From: a virus
Direction: 5' to 3' (one strand)
Virus record (IMG/VR): IMGVR_UViG_3300032893_000230
Coordinates: 1 to 28,776 of that record
DNA length: 28,776 nucleotides
This document shows, in pieces, positions 21,914-28,488 of this stretch. A program made the position numbers and the translations under genes. Below the pieces are notes generated by a model. That model was not told where the DNA came from and did no database searches. It saw nothing but the letters and a program-made list of their open reading frames with translations. How positions within the stretch are numbered: the stretch's first letter is position 1; each line of letters opens with the position of its first letter.

Positions 21914-22303
21914 ATGACAACCACAACAGAAAAACCCTTTAACACTCAGTTTTCAACAATAAGAGAATGGCTTGAAGATGAAGTGAAAGAAAAAAATGAG
22001 GAAGGTTATACAACTTTCCTCAATGACCTAACAAAGCATGGTTGTATATCCGGCATGGTTAGCAGTCTCATTTATTATGAGGATACTAATGCTTTCTATG
22101 ATCAATTTGAATCGGAAATATGGGAGATGCTAGAAGAAAGCGCCCAGGATCAAGGAATAAATATTTTAGAATTAATAGGACATTTTAAAGGCGCTGATAA
22201 TGTAGAAGATATGTCAACTTTCAAAAATTTATTAGCCTGGTATGCTTGCGAAGAAACAGCCCATAAGATGTTAATGGAGAAAGAGGAAAGCGACAATGCC
22301 TAG
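21914..22303 (+). CDS. Acidic phage protein, unknown
   Basis: 129 residues, very acidic, with REWLEDEVKEKNEEGYTTFLNDLTKHGCISGMVSSLIYYEDT and FESEIWEMLEESAQD helices. The acidic charge and length suggest a DNA-mimic or host-protein binder but no motif shows this. GAGGAG 7 bases upstream. Confidence 0.6.
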   Translation: MTTTTEKPFNTQFSTIREWLEDEVKEKNEEGYTTFLNDLTKHGCISGMVSSLIYYEDTNAFYDQFESEIWEMLEESAQDQGINILELIGHFKGADNVEDMSTFKNLLAWYACEETAHKMLMEKEESDNA

Positions 22304-22448
22304 CCAAGAAGAAGACTACAGGGATACTGGCCATGAATATTGTCCCCTATGTGGAGTCTACAGTAATACCGTCATGCTCATTGAGTATGACGGGGTAGAT
22401 GCAGCTTGCAAAGATTGCCGACAACAACTAAGAGAGACAACAAAATGA
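22296..22448 (+). CDS. 50-residue zinc-ribbon microprotein
   Basis: C16-x2-C19 (CPLCG) and C39-x2-C42 (CKDC) form a four-Cys ribbon. The start overlaps the previous stop by 8 bases and the stop overlaps the next start as ATGA. AGAGGA 6-7 bases upstream. Function unknown. Confidence 0.6.
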   Translation: MPSQEEDYRDTGHEYCPLCGVYSNTVMLIEYDGVDAACKDCRQQLRETTK

Positions 22449-22663
22449 CTATATCAAGAAAAAGACTTCATGCATTAATTGCTAGAAACCTTAGGAACTA
22501 TTCACGCGATGAATTGCTAGGAATAATTTTGAGGGAATTAAATGATGAGCAATTAATTTATTATGCGGAAACTATTTGCTCTCATTGTTTAGGGGGATTC
22601 TTTGGAAAAGGGGATCTTTGCAATATCTGCGGAAATAAAGAGGAGAAAAAAAGCAATGCCTAA
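22445..22663 (+). CDS. Small zinc-ribbon protein
   Basis: 72 residues from the ATG overlapping the previous TGA. Helical first half, then CSHCLGGFFGKGDLCNICG as a four-Cys zinc ribbon at the end. Longer upstream reading is in another gene's frame and has no SD. Unknown function. Confidence 0.6.
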   Translation: MTISRKRLHALIARNLRNYSRDELLGIILRELNDEQLIYYAETICSHCLGGFFGKGDLCNICGNKEEKKSNA

Positions 22664-22916
22664 ATTTAAAATAGAGCTATGCAAAAACAAAATAGCTTAT
22701 CAATTCTCAAAACCGTTTATCATTGAAGCAAGCACAAGGCGGACAGCTTTAATCAAAGCGAACAAGATTGCTGCTAATATTGCCAAAGAACAATACTATC
22801 CCGACCTGGTTGAAATGAATAATCAACAACAATACATAGACTGGGATGAATGGTGTAATGATACATCAATAGAATGTCGTCCAGCTTTAATTGAGGAGAT
22901 ACTTGATAATGAATGA
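22656..22916 (+). CDS. Unknown small protein
   Basis: 86 residues from the ATG overlapping the previous gene. Mixed alpha/beta (FIIEASTRRTALIKANKIAANIAKEQYYPDLVEM). GAGGAG is upstream. No family recognised. Confidence 0.5.
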   Translation: MPKFKIELCKNKIAYQFSKPFIIEASTRRTALIKANKIAANIAKEQYYPDLVEMNNQQQYIDWDEWCNDTSIECRPALIEEILDNE

Positions 22917-23049
22917 ATTTGCAGAGCGCCGGATTGAAAACGCCTTGAAGCAATTAGACCAGCTTGCAATTGGCGATTTAACAAAAGAATCCTTTAAGCT
23001 TTTAAATGAAGCAAAAGAAAGATTAGAGAGGATAATATTAAATGCCTAA
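22909..23049 (+). CDS. 46-residue helical protein
   Basis: All-helical and charged (ERRIENALKQLDQLAIGDL...LLNEAKERLERII). It overlaps both neighbours by 8 bases. GAGGAG lies before the start. It may be an adaptor or antitoxin-like, but nothing assigns it. Confidence 0.5.
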   Translation: MNEFAERRIENALKQLDQLAIGDLTKESFKLLNEAKERLERIILNA

Positions 23050-23248
23050 GCACATTCTCGCCGAAAAACTTTCCTTGCGTGAGTTCTTTTATCAAGTTCT
23101 AATCCCAAAGATTGACAAGCAATATAGACGCTATATTCAATGCGAATTCTGGAACGAGTGGGCGTGGGAGTGTAAGAGAAAGATAGTCAAACACTCTCGC
23201 GCTAAATGGTGGGTAAGGTGGAGACGCTTTCTAAAATGGCAGCAATAA
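23042..23248 (+). CDS. Trp-rich basic small protein
   Basis: 68 residues, rich in Trp, Lys and Arg (CEFWNEWAWECKRKIVKHSRAKWWVRWRRFLKW). It may bind membrane or nucleic acid through its basic-aromatic C-terminus. Overlaps the zinc-finger pseudogene start by 13 bases. Confidence 0.5.
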   Translation: MPKHILAEKLSLREFFYQVLIPKIDKQYRRYIQCEFWNEWAWECKRKIVKHSRAKWWVRWRRFLKWQQ

Positions 23249-23664
23249 CAAAAAACTGTAGACGGCATGGACATTTTTTTTAAAATGATAACATTATAAG
23301 TAAAACACACGACCGTGAAAAACCTAATGTATTATGTCGTTTATGCAAAATAGAAAATGATAAAAAAAGTTATCAAAAAAATCGTGAAAAAAGATATCAA
23401 AAAAATCTAGAATGGACTAGAAAAAATAAAGATAAAATGAAATTAATTAGAGCTAGAGTTTTTCAAAAACATAAAGAAAAAATTTATGTAAAAAACAAAA
23501 TAAGATCTAAAAATCATACGGAAAATGCAAGTGATCATTATTTAAGAATGATTCTCTCGCGTAGTGGAAAGTTTGAATATAAAACTATTCCACAATGGCT
23601 TATAGAAATTAAACGAGTATTGCTCCTGATTAAACGTGAATTAAAGGAACTAAAGAAACCTTGA
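23236..23664 (+). pseudogene. CxxHG/CxxC zinc-finger gene with in-frame stop
   Basis: Reading from the ATG at 23236 gives C8-x2-H11-G and, further on, C34-x2-C37, then the family C-terminal block DHYLRMIL ... WLIEIKRVLLLIKRELKEL, all in one frame. The frame is broken only by TAA at codon 16 (23281-23283), right after a run of eight T. It is a one-module member of the family at 17904 and 18598. It is much richer in A and T than its neighbours, a sign of separate origin. A sequencing error or recoding are also possible. Confidence 0.7.
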
Positions 23665-23715
23665 CGAACGATTAAAAATTAACTATCATCAGCTAACAAA
23701 AGAGGAGAATAAGGC

Positions 23716-24009
23716 ATGAAATCACAGATTAATTTTGATACACTAGAATACATGCAAGAGTTAAAAAACTCCGGATTAACGGAACAACAAGCTCAAGGTT
23801 TAACAAAAGCAACAGCAAAAGCGTTTGGTCAAATGGCCGATGTTAAAGAACTAGTTACTAAGAATGACATTATAGAATTAAAAAACGCTACTCAAAAAGA
23901 TATTTTAACTCTAGAATTAGCTCTAAAATCATTTATTGTTAAATCCTTTTTAATCGGAATAGGCGCTCTTGGAACAATTCAAAGTTTAATCCAGCATTAC
24001 ATAAAATAA
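23716..24009 (+). CDS. DUF1640-like coiled-coil membrane protein
   Basis: 97 residues. FDTLEYMQELKNSGLTEQQAQGLTKATAKAFG matches the N-terminal pattern of CCDC90/DUF1640 proteins. A coiled coil follows (VTKNDIIELKNATQKDILTLELALK), then a hydrophobic segment (about residues 76-93) as membrane anchor. GAGGAG 9 bases upstream. Role unknown. Confidence 0.65.
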   Translation: MKSQINFDTLEYMQELKNSGLTEQQAQGLTKATAKAFGQMADVKELVTKNDIIELKNATQKDILTLELALKSFIVKSFLIGIGALGTIQSLIQHYIK

Positions 24010-24027
24010 CGAGGAGAACCCGCTAAA

Positions 24028-24252
24028 ATGAAAACCCAACGCTTCCCCAATGACGGCTACGGTACAAGACTCGCAGTCCTTGAGCAGATAGCCAAAGAAA
24101 CAACCGAAACACTTAAAAGACTGGAAAACAAAATAGAGCATCTAAGCGCGGAATCCTGGAGTCAATTTCGCTGGCTTCTCGGAATTATCTTCACGCTTTC
24201 CCTTGCCAATACAGCAACAATCGTAAGTATTCTTTCTAAAATTCATTCATAA
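24028..24252 (+). CDS. XhlA-like coiled-coil membrane protein
   Basis: 74 residues. Coiled coil (LEQIAKETTETLKRLENKIEHL) followed by one TM segment (FRWLLGIIFTLSLANTATIVSIL). This is the layout of haemolysin XhlA-type proteins, which act with holins in some phages. The holin is encoded convergently 340 bases away. A lysis-accessory role is reasonable but unproved. Confidence 0.55.
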   Translation: MKTQRFPNDGYGTRLAVLEQIAKETTETLKRLENKIEHLSAESWSQFRWLLGIIFTLSLANTATIVSILSKIHS

Positions 24253-24269
24253 CATAAGAGAGCTAACTA

Positions 24270-24539
24270 ATGAAAAAGAAACGTCAGTCAAAAAAGCCAC
24301 AGCTTCAAACACAAGAAGAACAAATTAATCAATTTTTTCCCTTAAAGGAAATGCCGTGCGAACTACTCGAAAAGATCCGCGAGCGCATGGAAATTGAACT
24401 ATGGACACTTCATCTAAAAAATCACACAGGCAATCCGTCTCTCAGCTTTGCTACTGCCGTCACTTCCTTTGGAGAATCTTTAAGAAATTGGCTTGCAAGC
24501 GAGCTGATTGCTTCATCTATTGTTGAGGAAAAATCTTAA
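24270..24539 (+). CDS. Unknown small protein
   Basis: 89 residues. Basic Gln/Lys-rich N-terminus, then a helical region (LEKIRERMEIELWTLHLKN) and a C-terminal SLRNWLASELIASSIVEE. Its stop overlaps the start of the 18-residue TM peptide (TAATG). No family recognised. Confidence 0.5.
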   Translation: MKKKRQSKKPQLQTQEEQINQFFPLKEMPCELLEKIRERMEIELWTLHLKNHTGNPSLSFATAVTSFGESLRNWLASELIASSIVEEKS

Positions 24540-24595
24540 TGCAACTGTTGGCGATAGTGCTGATATTTTGGGTTGTCTTCATAGTCTGCACTTAA
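24539..24595 (+). CDS. 18-residue transmembrane micropeptide
   Basis: MQLLAIVLIFWVVFIVCT is wholly hydrophobic, the size of one TM helix. It has GAGG about 10 bases upstream and TAATG coupling to the upstream gene. It ends within the last codons of the convergent holin gene. Phage single-span peptides can modulate holins, which is inference here. Confidence 0.4.
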   Translation: MQLLAIVLIFWVVFIVCT

Positions 24596-25062
24596 TTCTT
24601 AGACTTAATGCTCGAGCCAAAATAATAGCTAATAATAATCACCAGGATATCTTGCACACGGGCTGAGATAACATCAAGGCCCTGTCCTTCATGAATCACG
24701 CAATAGCATTGAATCAGCGCGTATATACAGAGAAATGCCAGCGCGAGGATCTCCGGCACATGATCCCTCACAGCTACTTCCCTAGAACGGGCACTCGCCC
24801 TATCAGCGTTTGCCAAGCTCTCTAAAGCTTCGGCATGTTCGGCCTCAAGCTGCTTTATTTTCTCAATAGAATCTGGAGAAGCATTGAGAGCCGAGAGAAT
24901 ATCAGAATTAGAAGCGCCAATGGGTAAATGAAGATAATGAGCCATAAGCCCCAGAGCAACTCCCGCAAAAGGACTGCCAAGAACACTCCCCAGGAGCGGA
25001 GAAGCGTCCTCAATGAAGCCAATGATCTTTTTAAGAATCGTAACATCTTGAATACCATCCAT
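24592..25062 (-). CDS. Holin, 3-TM superfamily
   Basis: 156 residues. Hydrophobic segments at about 25-46, 104-123 and 136-151. The motif DRASARSRE (88-96) before the second TM is the signature of the 3-TM holin family. Holins form the timed hole that frees the endolysin. It overlaps the end of the endolysin gene by 32 bases. The start is set by a hairpin that shows AAGGAG in its loop. Confidence 0.8.
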   Translation of the reverse strand: MDGIQDVTILKKIIGFIEDASPLLGSVLGSPFAGVALGLMAHYLHLPIGASNSDILSALNASPDSIEKIKQLEAEHAEALESLANADRASARSREVAVRDHVPEILALAFLCIYALIQCYCVIHEGQGLDVISARVQDILVIIISYYFGSSIKSKN

Positions 25063-25576
25063 CCAGAAACTCCTTTTCTTCTGGGAAGTGATTAACTAGA
25101 TCCTTGTAGTAGTTGCCCCGTTCAGCCCGTAATGCTGGCATAAGAAAGAACCCGCATTGATTGACCAAGCTGATTGTTTCATCGCCTAAGATTCCATCTT
25201 CCGTAGGCCTTCCCCATTTACGCAATACAGCCCAGCAGGCACGTTGAATGGCTTTAATAGCAGGCGCTACTCCGCAATTAACTGCAAAATCGAATAGGTA
25301 ATTAGCGTGTTCTTGTTTCAAGAGTCTTTCAAAAGGCTGGACATTCCAGAACTGCTCACGATAGATCTGTTTCGCAGTATCAAGCGACATTTCTTTAACA
25401 GCTTGGTCGTCCAGTACAACACCAAAGCCGTACTTTCTAAGATTTTCAATGGATAGGGAATTGAGAAACCGCAGAGAAATACCAAAATTAGTTGAACTCC
25501 CGCGATCACGAGGATTGTTACTATAACGCCCTTCATTATCCAGTACAAAAGCAACCGCTTCTTCAAAGTTCGCCAT
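25031..25576 (-). CDS. Endolysin, GH108 N-acetylmuramidase
   Basis: 181 residues. The N-terminal DNEGRYSNNPRDRGSSTNFGIS (13-34) is the GH108 signature with catalytic Glu at E15. The peptidoglycan-binding C-terminal half follows, with LFDFAVNCGVAPAIKAIQRA and GRPTEDGILGDETISLV typical of the PG-binding-3 part. It cuts the glycan of host peptidoglycan at lysis. No signal peptide, so it depends on the holin. It overlaps the zinc-ribbon microprotein by 14 bases. Confidence 0.92.
   Translation of the reverse strand: MANFEEAVAFVLDNEGRYSNNPRDRGSSTNFGISLRFLNSLSIENLRKYGFGVVLDDQAVKEMSLDTAKQIYREQFWNVQPFERLLKQEHANYLFDFAVNCGVAPAIKAIQRACWAVLRKWGRPTEDGILGDETISLVNQCGFFLMPALRAERGNYYKDLVNHFPEEKEFLDGWYSRCYDS
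25063..25084 (-). promoter_or_regulatory. SD-in-loop hairpin before the holin gene
   Basis: Minus-strand arms CCAGAA and TTCTGG (6 bp, perfect) with a 10-base loop that contains AAGGAG. The ATG follows directly. It could time holin translation. Confidence 0.6.
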
Positions 25577-25727
25577 CCTTAGTCTCTCCCTGTGAACCTT
25601 CTTTAATTACTCTATCACAAGGCCGCAAACATCCGCTACAGAGCAAATAATCTTCATCATAGTGCCCGCTTCCCTGGAAAAATGACCTCGCTCCAAGAAG
25701 GGGTAACTGACAACAAACCGACAACAT
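25563..25727 (-). CDS. 54-residue Cys-rich microprotein
   Basis: C5/C6 and a later CSGCLRPC (C30, C33, C37) suggest a zinc site. It lies between VRR-NUC and endolysin, 9 bases after the nuclease stop and 14 bases into the endolysin start. GGGAG lies 12 bases before the start, a long spacing. Probably real because of the tight packing. Confidence 0.5.
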   Translation of the reverse strand: MLSVCCQLPLLGARSFFQGSGHYDEDYLLCSGCLRPCDRVIKEGSQGETKDGEL

Positions 25728-25736
25728 GAAATATAA

Positions 25737-26150
25737 TCACTCCCGAAAATATCTCTTAATCACAGCTATTGCTTCATCTACTCCGGCACAGACCGCAGTC
25801 GCATAACCTAATAAGCTAAGATTACTGAGCCAGATTCGCTGGGTATCGCTAAGCACTCCACCTGTCTTTCGCTTGAGTTCAATATAAAGGCCGTGATAAG
25901 CCCCACTAGGCATAGGAAAACATAAATCAGGCACTCCAGAACTAACCCCCATCCTTTTGAACTTAGCTCCTTCCAACGCATTTCTACTTCCTCCATTCGG
26001 AACATGATAAAATATCAACGGCTGCCCGCAATAAGGGGCTTTGGTGAGGCGAAACAGTCTACACCATTTAACAAACGCAATCTGTTCTTTTTCTTCAGTC
26101 GGAATCGGTATCCGAAATGAAGACTTCTTCCTTGAAGCCCGGAATGGCAT
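25737..26150 (-). CDS. VRR-NUC domain nuclease
   Basis: 137 residues, one VRR-NUC (PD-(D/E)xK) domain. Seen: HVPNGGSRNALEGAKFKRMG (49-68), GVPD (72-75) with catalytic D75, and E91-x-K93 in YIELKRK. Stand-alone phage VRR-NUC proteins are thought to act as Holliday-junction or flap nucleases in recombination and DNA maturation. Its start is next to a 19-base palindrome. The upstream and downstream genes overlap or nearly overlap. Confidence 0.9.
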   Translation of the reverse strand: MPFRASRKKSSFRIPIPTEEKEQIAFVKWCRLFRLTKAPYCGQPLIFYHVPNGGSRNALEGAKFKRMGVSSGVPDLCFPMPSGAYHGLYIELKRKTGGVLSDTQRIWLSNLSLLGYATAVCAGVDEAIAVIKRYFRE

Positions 26151-26160
26151 ACTGTATAAT
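26132..26160 (+). promoter_or_regulatory. Antisense promoter TTGAAG-N17-TATAAT
   Basis: On the plus strand TTGAAG (26132-26137) and a perfect TATAAT (26155-26160) are 17 apart. RNA would run right, antisense to the gene at 26183-26374. The -10 lies within the palindrome at 26152-26170. No plus gene follows. Confidence 0.45.
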
Positions 26161-26170
26161 CCTTATACAG
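26152..26170. promoter_or_regulatory. Perfect 8-bp palindrome at the VRR-NUC start
   Basis: CTGTATAA and TTATACAG around a 3-base centre. As minus-strand RNA it is a hairpin with GGA in the loop (AAGGA as SD), one base before ATG. As DNA it can be an operator over the antisense -10 box. Confidence 0.65.
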
Positions 26171-26182
26171 GTTTAAACGCAA

Positions 26183-26374
26183 TTATAGCTTGTTTGAAAG
26201 ACGATCTTTTTTACTGTCCCTTTGAGCGTCCTGTTGATGATCTTTTAAATTTGACGGCTCAGATTTCGTTTTTTCGGTATCCTGAACCAAAAGCTCATAG
26301 CTCTGCCACCACCTCTTTCGCTTCCTTGCGCTTTGTCTACGCAGATCTTTCCAGTCTGTGTACATATTATTCAT
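26183..26374 (-). CDS. Basic small protein, unknown
   Basis: 63 residues, strongly basic (QSARKRKRWWQSYELL; DAQRDSKKDRLSNKL), probably helical. It overlaps the upstream gene by 4 bases (ATGA). No family recognised. Possibly nucleic-acid binding by charge. Confidence 0.5.
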   Translation of the reverse strand: MNNMYTDWKDLRRQSARKRKRWWQSYELLVQDTEKTKSEPSNLKDHQQDAQRDSKKDRLSNKL

Positions 26375-26643
26375 CCCTTAAGTAGTGGTAATTTGAAACC
26401 CACAATGGAACCCCCATTTTTGATTATAACCTGCTGTATTCCAAAAATCTGATACCAAAGGCGATTAAAATCATATCCTTCAATGCCGGGCTTCCAAACA
26501 TTATCCTTCAATTCCCAGAGCGTTTTTTCATCATAATGCTGTTCAATCTGTTGTAGATAGCTCATCGCGGTGTTAACCGTTTCTAACCGCCTTCGCTCCA
26601 ATTCCTGGGCTGATTCCCTTGTCTGGTACTTCTCCATGGCCAT
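26371..26643 (-). CDS. Small protein next to the initiator, unknown
   Basis: 90 residues. Helical (SAQELERRRLETVNTAMSYLQQIEQHY), then a Trp/aromatic beta part (FNRLWYQIFGIQQVIIKNGG). Its start lies 71 bases inside the end of the initiator gene. Genes here in other phages often encode helicase loaders, but no motif supports that. Confidence 0.55.
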   Translation of the reverse strand: MAMEKYQTRESAQELERRRLETVNTAMSYLQQIEQHYDEKTLWELKDNVWKPGIEGYDFNRLWYQIFGIQQVIIKNGGSIVGFKLPLLKG

Positions 26644-27328
26644 TCATCCTTTTGCCTTTGAGTTTCGTTAAAATCTCCTTAATGTGCATGTGGCTTGTCT
26701 TGCATTCCGCCTTGTCTAGTTCCTTCAAACGCTCGTGTTCCCGGAGCTGCTGATCAAAATGCTCCCTATCCTTGCGATCCTGTTCACTTTCTTGCTTTTG
26801 ATGTTGTTTTAAAGAAAGCGAGCTCGTAAGCTTTTTATTATAAACATTCTTAGAAGCATTATTAGATGTAGTCCATGGTGAGCTACCCCCTGGTTCACTA
26901 TGACCTACCCCCTGGTTCACTGTGAGCGAGGTGTCCCTCTTCTTAGGGGGAAGGTGGTTCATGGTGAACTGGGTACCACCCAGCTCAACGTGAACTAGGA
27001 TCCAACGGCCTAATGAGTAGTTATTGCTCATTCCGAAATGATTATAAGAAAGTTTGATCATTCTATACTTGACTAAATTTGCTACAGATCTTTTGACAGT
27101 GCTTAGAGAACAACCGCTATATTTTGCGATCTGAGAGTGTGAAAGTTTACAGATAGTTTTGCCGGAACGATAAAATTCCATGTCCAGGACATCGGCTATG
27201 TAGCGCAAGATGGAGCGCGTATTTCCATTAAGTATTTTTTTAACAGACTTTAGTTTAAAGGGACGTTTAGAATTAAGAAAACAAGATACCTGAAAGCCGG
27301 CGGTATGCTGACGCTGGGAGGACTGCAT
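26573..27328 (-). CDS. Replication-initiator-like winged-helix protein
   Basis: 251 residues. N-terminal winged helix: KLSHSQIAKYSGCSLSTVKRSVANLVKYRMIKLSYN (61-96). The region after it (residues about 118-152) is encoded by direct repeats, then comes a basic, Gln/Lys/Glu-rich C-terminal region. N-terminal HTH plus internal iterons is the layout of lambda O-type initiators, where the protein binds repeats in its own gene and recruits helicase. AAGGAG precedes the ATG. No helicase or loader is recognised nearby, so the role is inferred. Confidence 0.65.
   Translation of the reverse strand: MQSSQRQHTAGFQVSCFLNSKRPFKLKSVKKILNGNTRSILRYIADVLDMEFYRSGKTICKLSHSQIAKYSGCSLSTVKRSVANLVKYRMIKLSYNHFGMSNNYSLGRWILVHVELGGTQFTMNHLPPKKRDTSLTVNQGVGHSEPGGSSPWTTSNNASKNVYNKKLTSSLSLKQHQKQESEQDRKDREHFDQQLREHERLKELDKAECKTSHMHIKEILTKLKGKRMNGHGEVPDKGISPGIGAKAVRNG
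26883..26926. repeat. Two 22-bp direct repeats (candidate iterons) in the initiator gene
   Basis: Two adjacent 22-base copies (26883-26904 and 26905-26926) differ at two positions and share CTACCCCCTGGTTCACT. Related half-sites nearby are GGTTCATGGTGAACT (26956-26970, an inverted pair) and GTGAAC (26990-26995). Such repeats inside an O-like gene suggest an initiator-binding origin. Confidence 0.6.
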
Positions 27329-27356
27329 CTATTTGCTCCTTAGACCCCGCAGAAGC

Positions 27357-27385
27357 TTGCTAAAAGCCTTTTTATCCCTTAAAAT
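27357..27385 (+). promoter_or_regulatory. Possible promoter TTGCTA-N17-TAAAAT
   Basis: -35 TTGCTA (4 of 6) and -10 TAAAAT (5 of 6) on the plus strand. RNA from here to the terminator at 27598 would be about 205 bases and would include a GGGGAG-N7-CTCCCC hairpin (27422-27440). No convincing coding frame lies in it. Confidence 0.35.
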
Positions 27386-27525
27386 GCGTGGGTCACTTGT
27401 TAAATGGAATTAAATATGGCAGGGGAGCTTGTAACTCCCCTTTCATACGAAAGACCCTCAGTATCCTCCTCTAATTCAATAAAAACAAGAATAAGCAATC
27501 CTTTCCCCAATGCGGAAATTCATGA

Positions 27526-27531
27526 TATAAT
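27526..27531 (+). promoter_or_regulatory. Extended -10 promoter TGA-TATAAT
   Basis: A perfect TATAAT with a TG extension at 27523-27524. The -35 region is poor. Start of RNA near 27538. Confidence 0.5.
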
Positions 27532-27537
27532 TGGTGT

Positions 27538-27598
27538 TCTCTTATGGTTTAAACGGCAGCAACCAATTAAGGGCGGACTCCTCTCCGCCCTCTTTTTT
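27538..27598 (+). ncRNA. Candidate tiny RNA of about 61 bases
   Basis: The extended -10 promoter is followed within about 35 bases by a terminator hairpin, with no coding frame or SD. It lies between the initiator gene and the next minus-strand gene and runs opposite to both. The layout is like lambda OOP RNA or other small replication-region RNAs. The RNA ends right before the stop of the minus gene at 27601. Confidence 0.45.
27571..27598 (+). terminator. Strong rho-independent terminator
   Basis: GGGCGGA - CTCCTC - TCCGCCC, a perfect 7-bp GC-rich stem, then TCTTTTTT. It ends plus-strand RNA. For the minus strand the U-tract is poor. Confidence 0.85.
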
Positions 27599-27600
27599 GG

Positions 27601-27870
27601 TTAGTCTTTGGTCAATAACTTGGTCTTTTCTTGAGCGCGATCATCAAACACCAGCGAACTATTCGGGTCTTCCAAGAACGCAATTTCAACGCCTCTTCCC
27701 AGCATCTTGTTATAGTCGCCTTGTGTCTTCAACGTACCTAGGACGGTATCAATCATTTTTGCAACAACCATGCCCTCTTGAAGATCAACCCTCTTTTCTC
27801 TCAATCCCGTGAGGGTTTCAAGGGCGAAGTCGCGTAGTTCTTTGATATTTTTTGGTGCTGCTGTGCTCAT
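27601..27870 (-). CDS. Unknown small helical protein
   Basis: 89 residues, mostly helical (IKELRDFALETLTGLREKRVDLQEGMVVAKMIDTVLGTLKTQ). The pattern with GMVVAKMIDTVL near the centre is familiar from unassigned phage proteins in replication regions. GGAG lies before the ATG, which lies 53 bases inside the upstream zinc-finger gene. Confidence 0.6.
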   Translation of the reverse strand: MSTAAPKNIKELRDFALETLTGLREKRVDLQEGMVVAKMIDTVLGTLKTQGDYNKMLGRGVEIAFLEDPNSSLVFDDRAQEKTKLLTKD

Positions 27871-28003
27871 CTTTTTTTCTCCTACATTGTTTGCAACGAT
27901 AATAATTTATGCCTTTCCTTCGCTTATCAATATGAACATCCTCCCGAGTCAATCCACCGTGTATCCTACAACGATGAACGACTAGGCGAATTAATCCATT
28001 CAT
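27818..28003 (-). CDS. Short CxxHG/CxxC zinc-finger protein
   Basis: 61 residues with a single module: C12-x2-H15-G and C37-x2-C40. Basic tail after the module, without the DHY...ELKR block of the longer relatives at 17904, 18598 and 23236. AAAGGAG lies 4 bases before the ATG. The start overlaps the upstream stop as ATGA. Confidence 0.65.
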   Translation of the reverse strand: MNGLIRLVVHRCRIHGGLTREDVHIDKRRKGINYYRCKQCRRKKDEHSSTKKYQRTTRLRP

Positions 28004-28470
28004 TGAACTCCTTTATTTTTTTTAAGTTCTCGCGCATTAAATAATAAATATTCATCACGAGGACAATAATGATAAACAATAATGCCGTTTGTTTTTTGAA
28101 GGGGGAATGAATCAGTCCAACGAAATATAACTCTTAAATGTCTGCTTCCAGGATCTTTAGAAAGTTTATTCCCATCACCTGCTTCAGTCTTACAAATTTT
28201 GAATGCGAGCTTATCATCCGGATGAGAGAAAAGAACTAACTTATCACCAACTTTCCACCCTAATGTATTAGCAACTTCATAACCAATACGCACAAGAACA
28301 CGGTCAACAGGGACATCAGACTTTCTTTGTTTAAAGGAAACAGAAACATCATCCTTAGTCAAAAAGACACCCTCTTTTGCCATTCTAATTTTTCTTAATG
28401 GAGTCACTCGCAACCAATGATTGTCCATTGTATCAATCAATTCTTTTAAAGATATGATCCTTTCGCTCAT
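28000..28470 (-). CDS. Unknown protein
   Basis: 156 residues from ATG 28470 (GAGGTG 6 bases upstream). A GTG nine bases earlier is less likely. The middle, VLVRIGYEVANTLGWKVGDKLVLFSHPDDKLAFKI, resembles a small beta-barrel as in AbrB or SpoVT-type folds, but this is weak. Function unknown. Confidence 0.55.
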   Translation of the reverse strand: MSERIISLKELIDTMDNHWLRVTPLRKIRMAKEGVFLTKDDVSVSFKQRKSDVPVDRVLVRIGYEVANTLGWKVGDKLVLFSHPDDKLAFKICKTEAGDGNKLSKDPGSRHLRVIFRWTDSFPLQKTNGIIVYHYCPRDEYLLFNARELKKNKGVQ

Positions 28471-28488
28471 TTGTAACACCTCTTTTAG

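Noticed and set aside
27404-27604. 66-codon plus-strand frame
   Set aside because: It crosses a strong terminator and has no SD.
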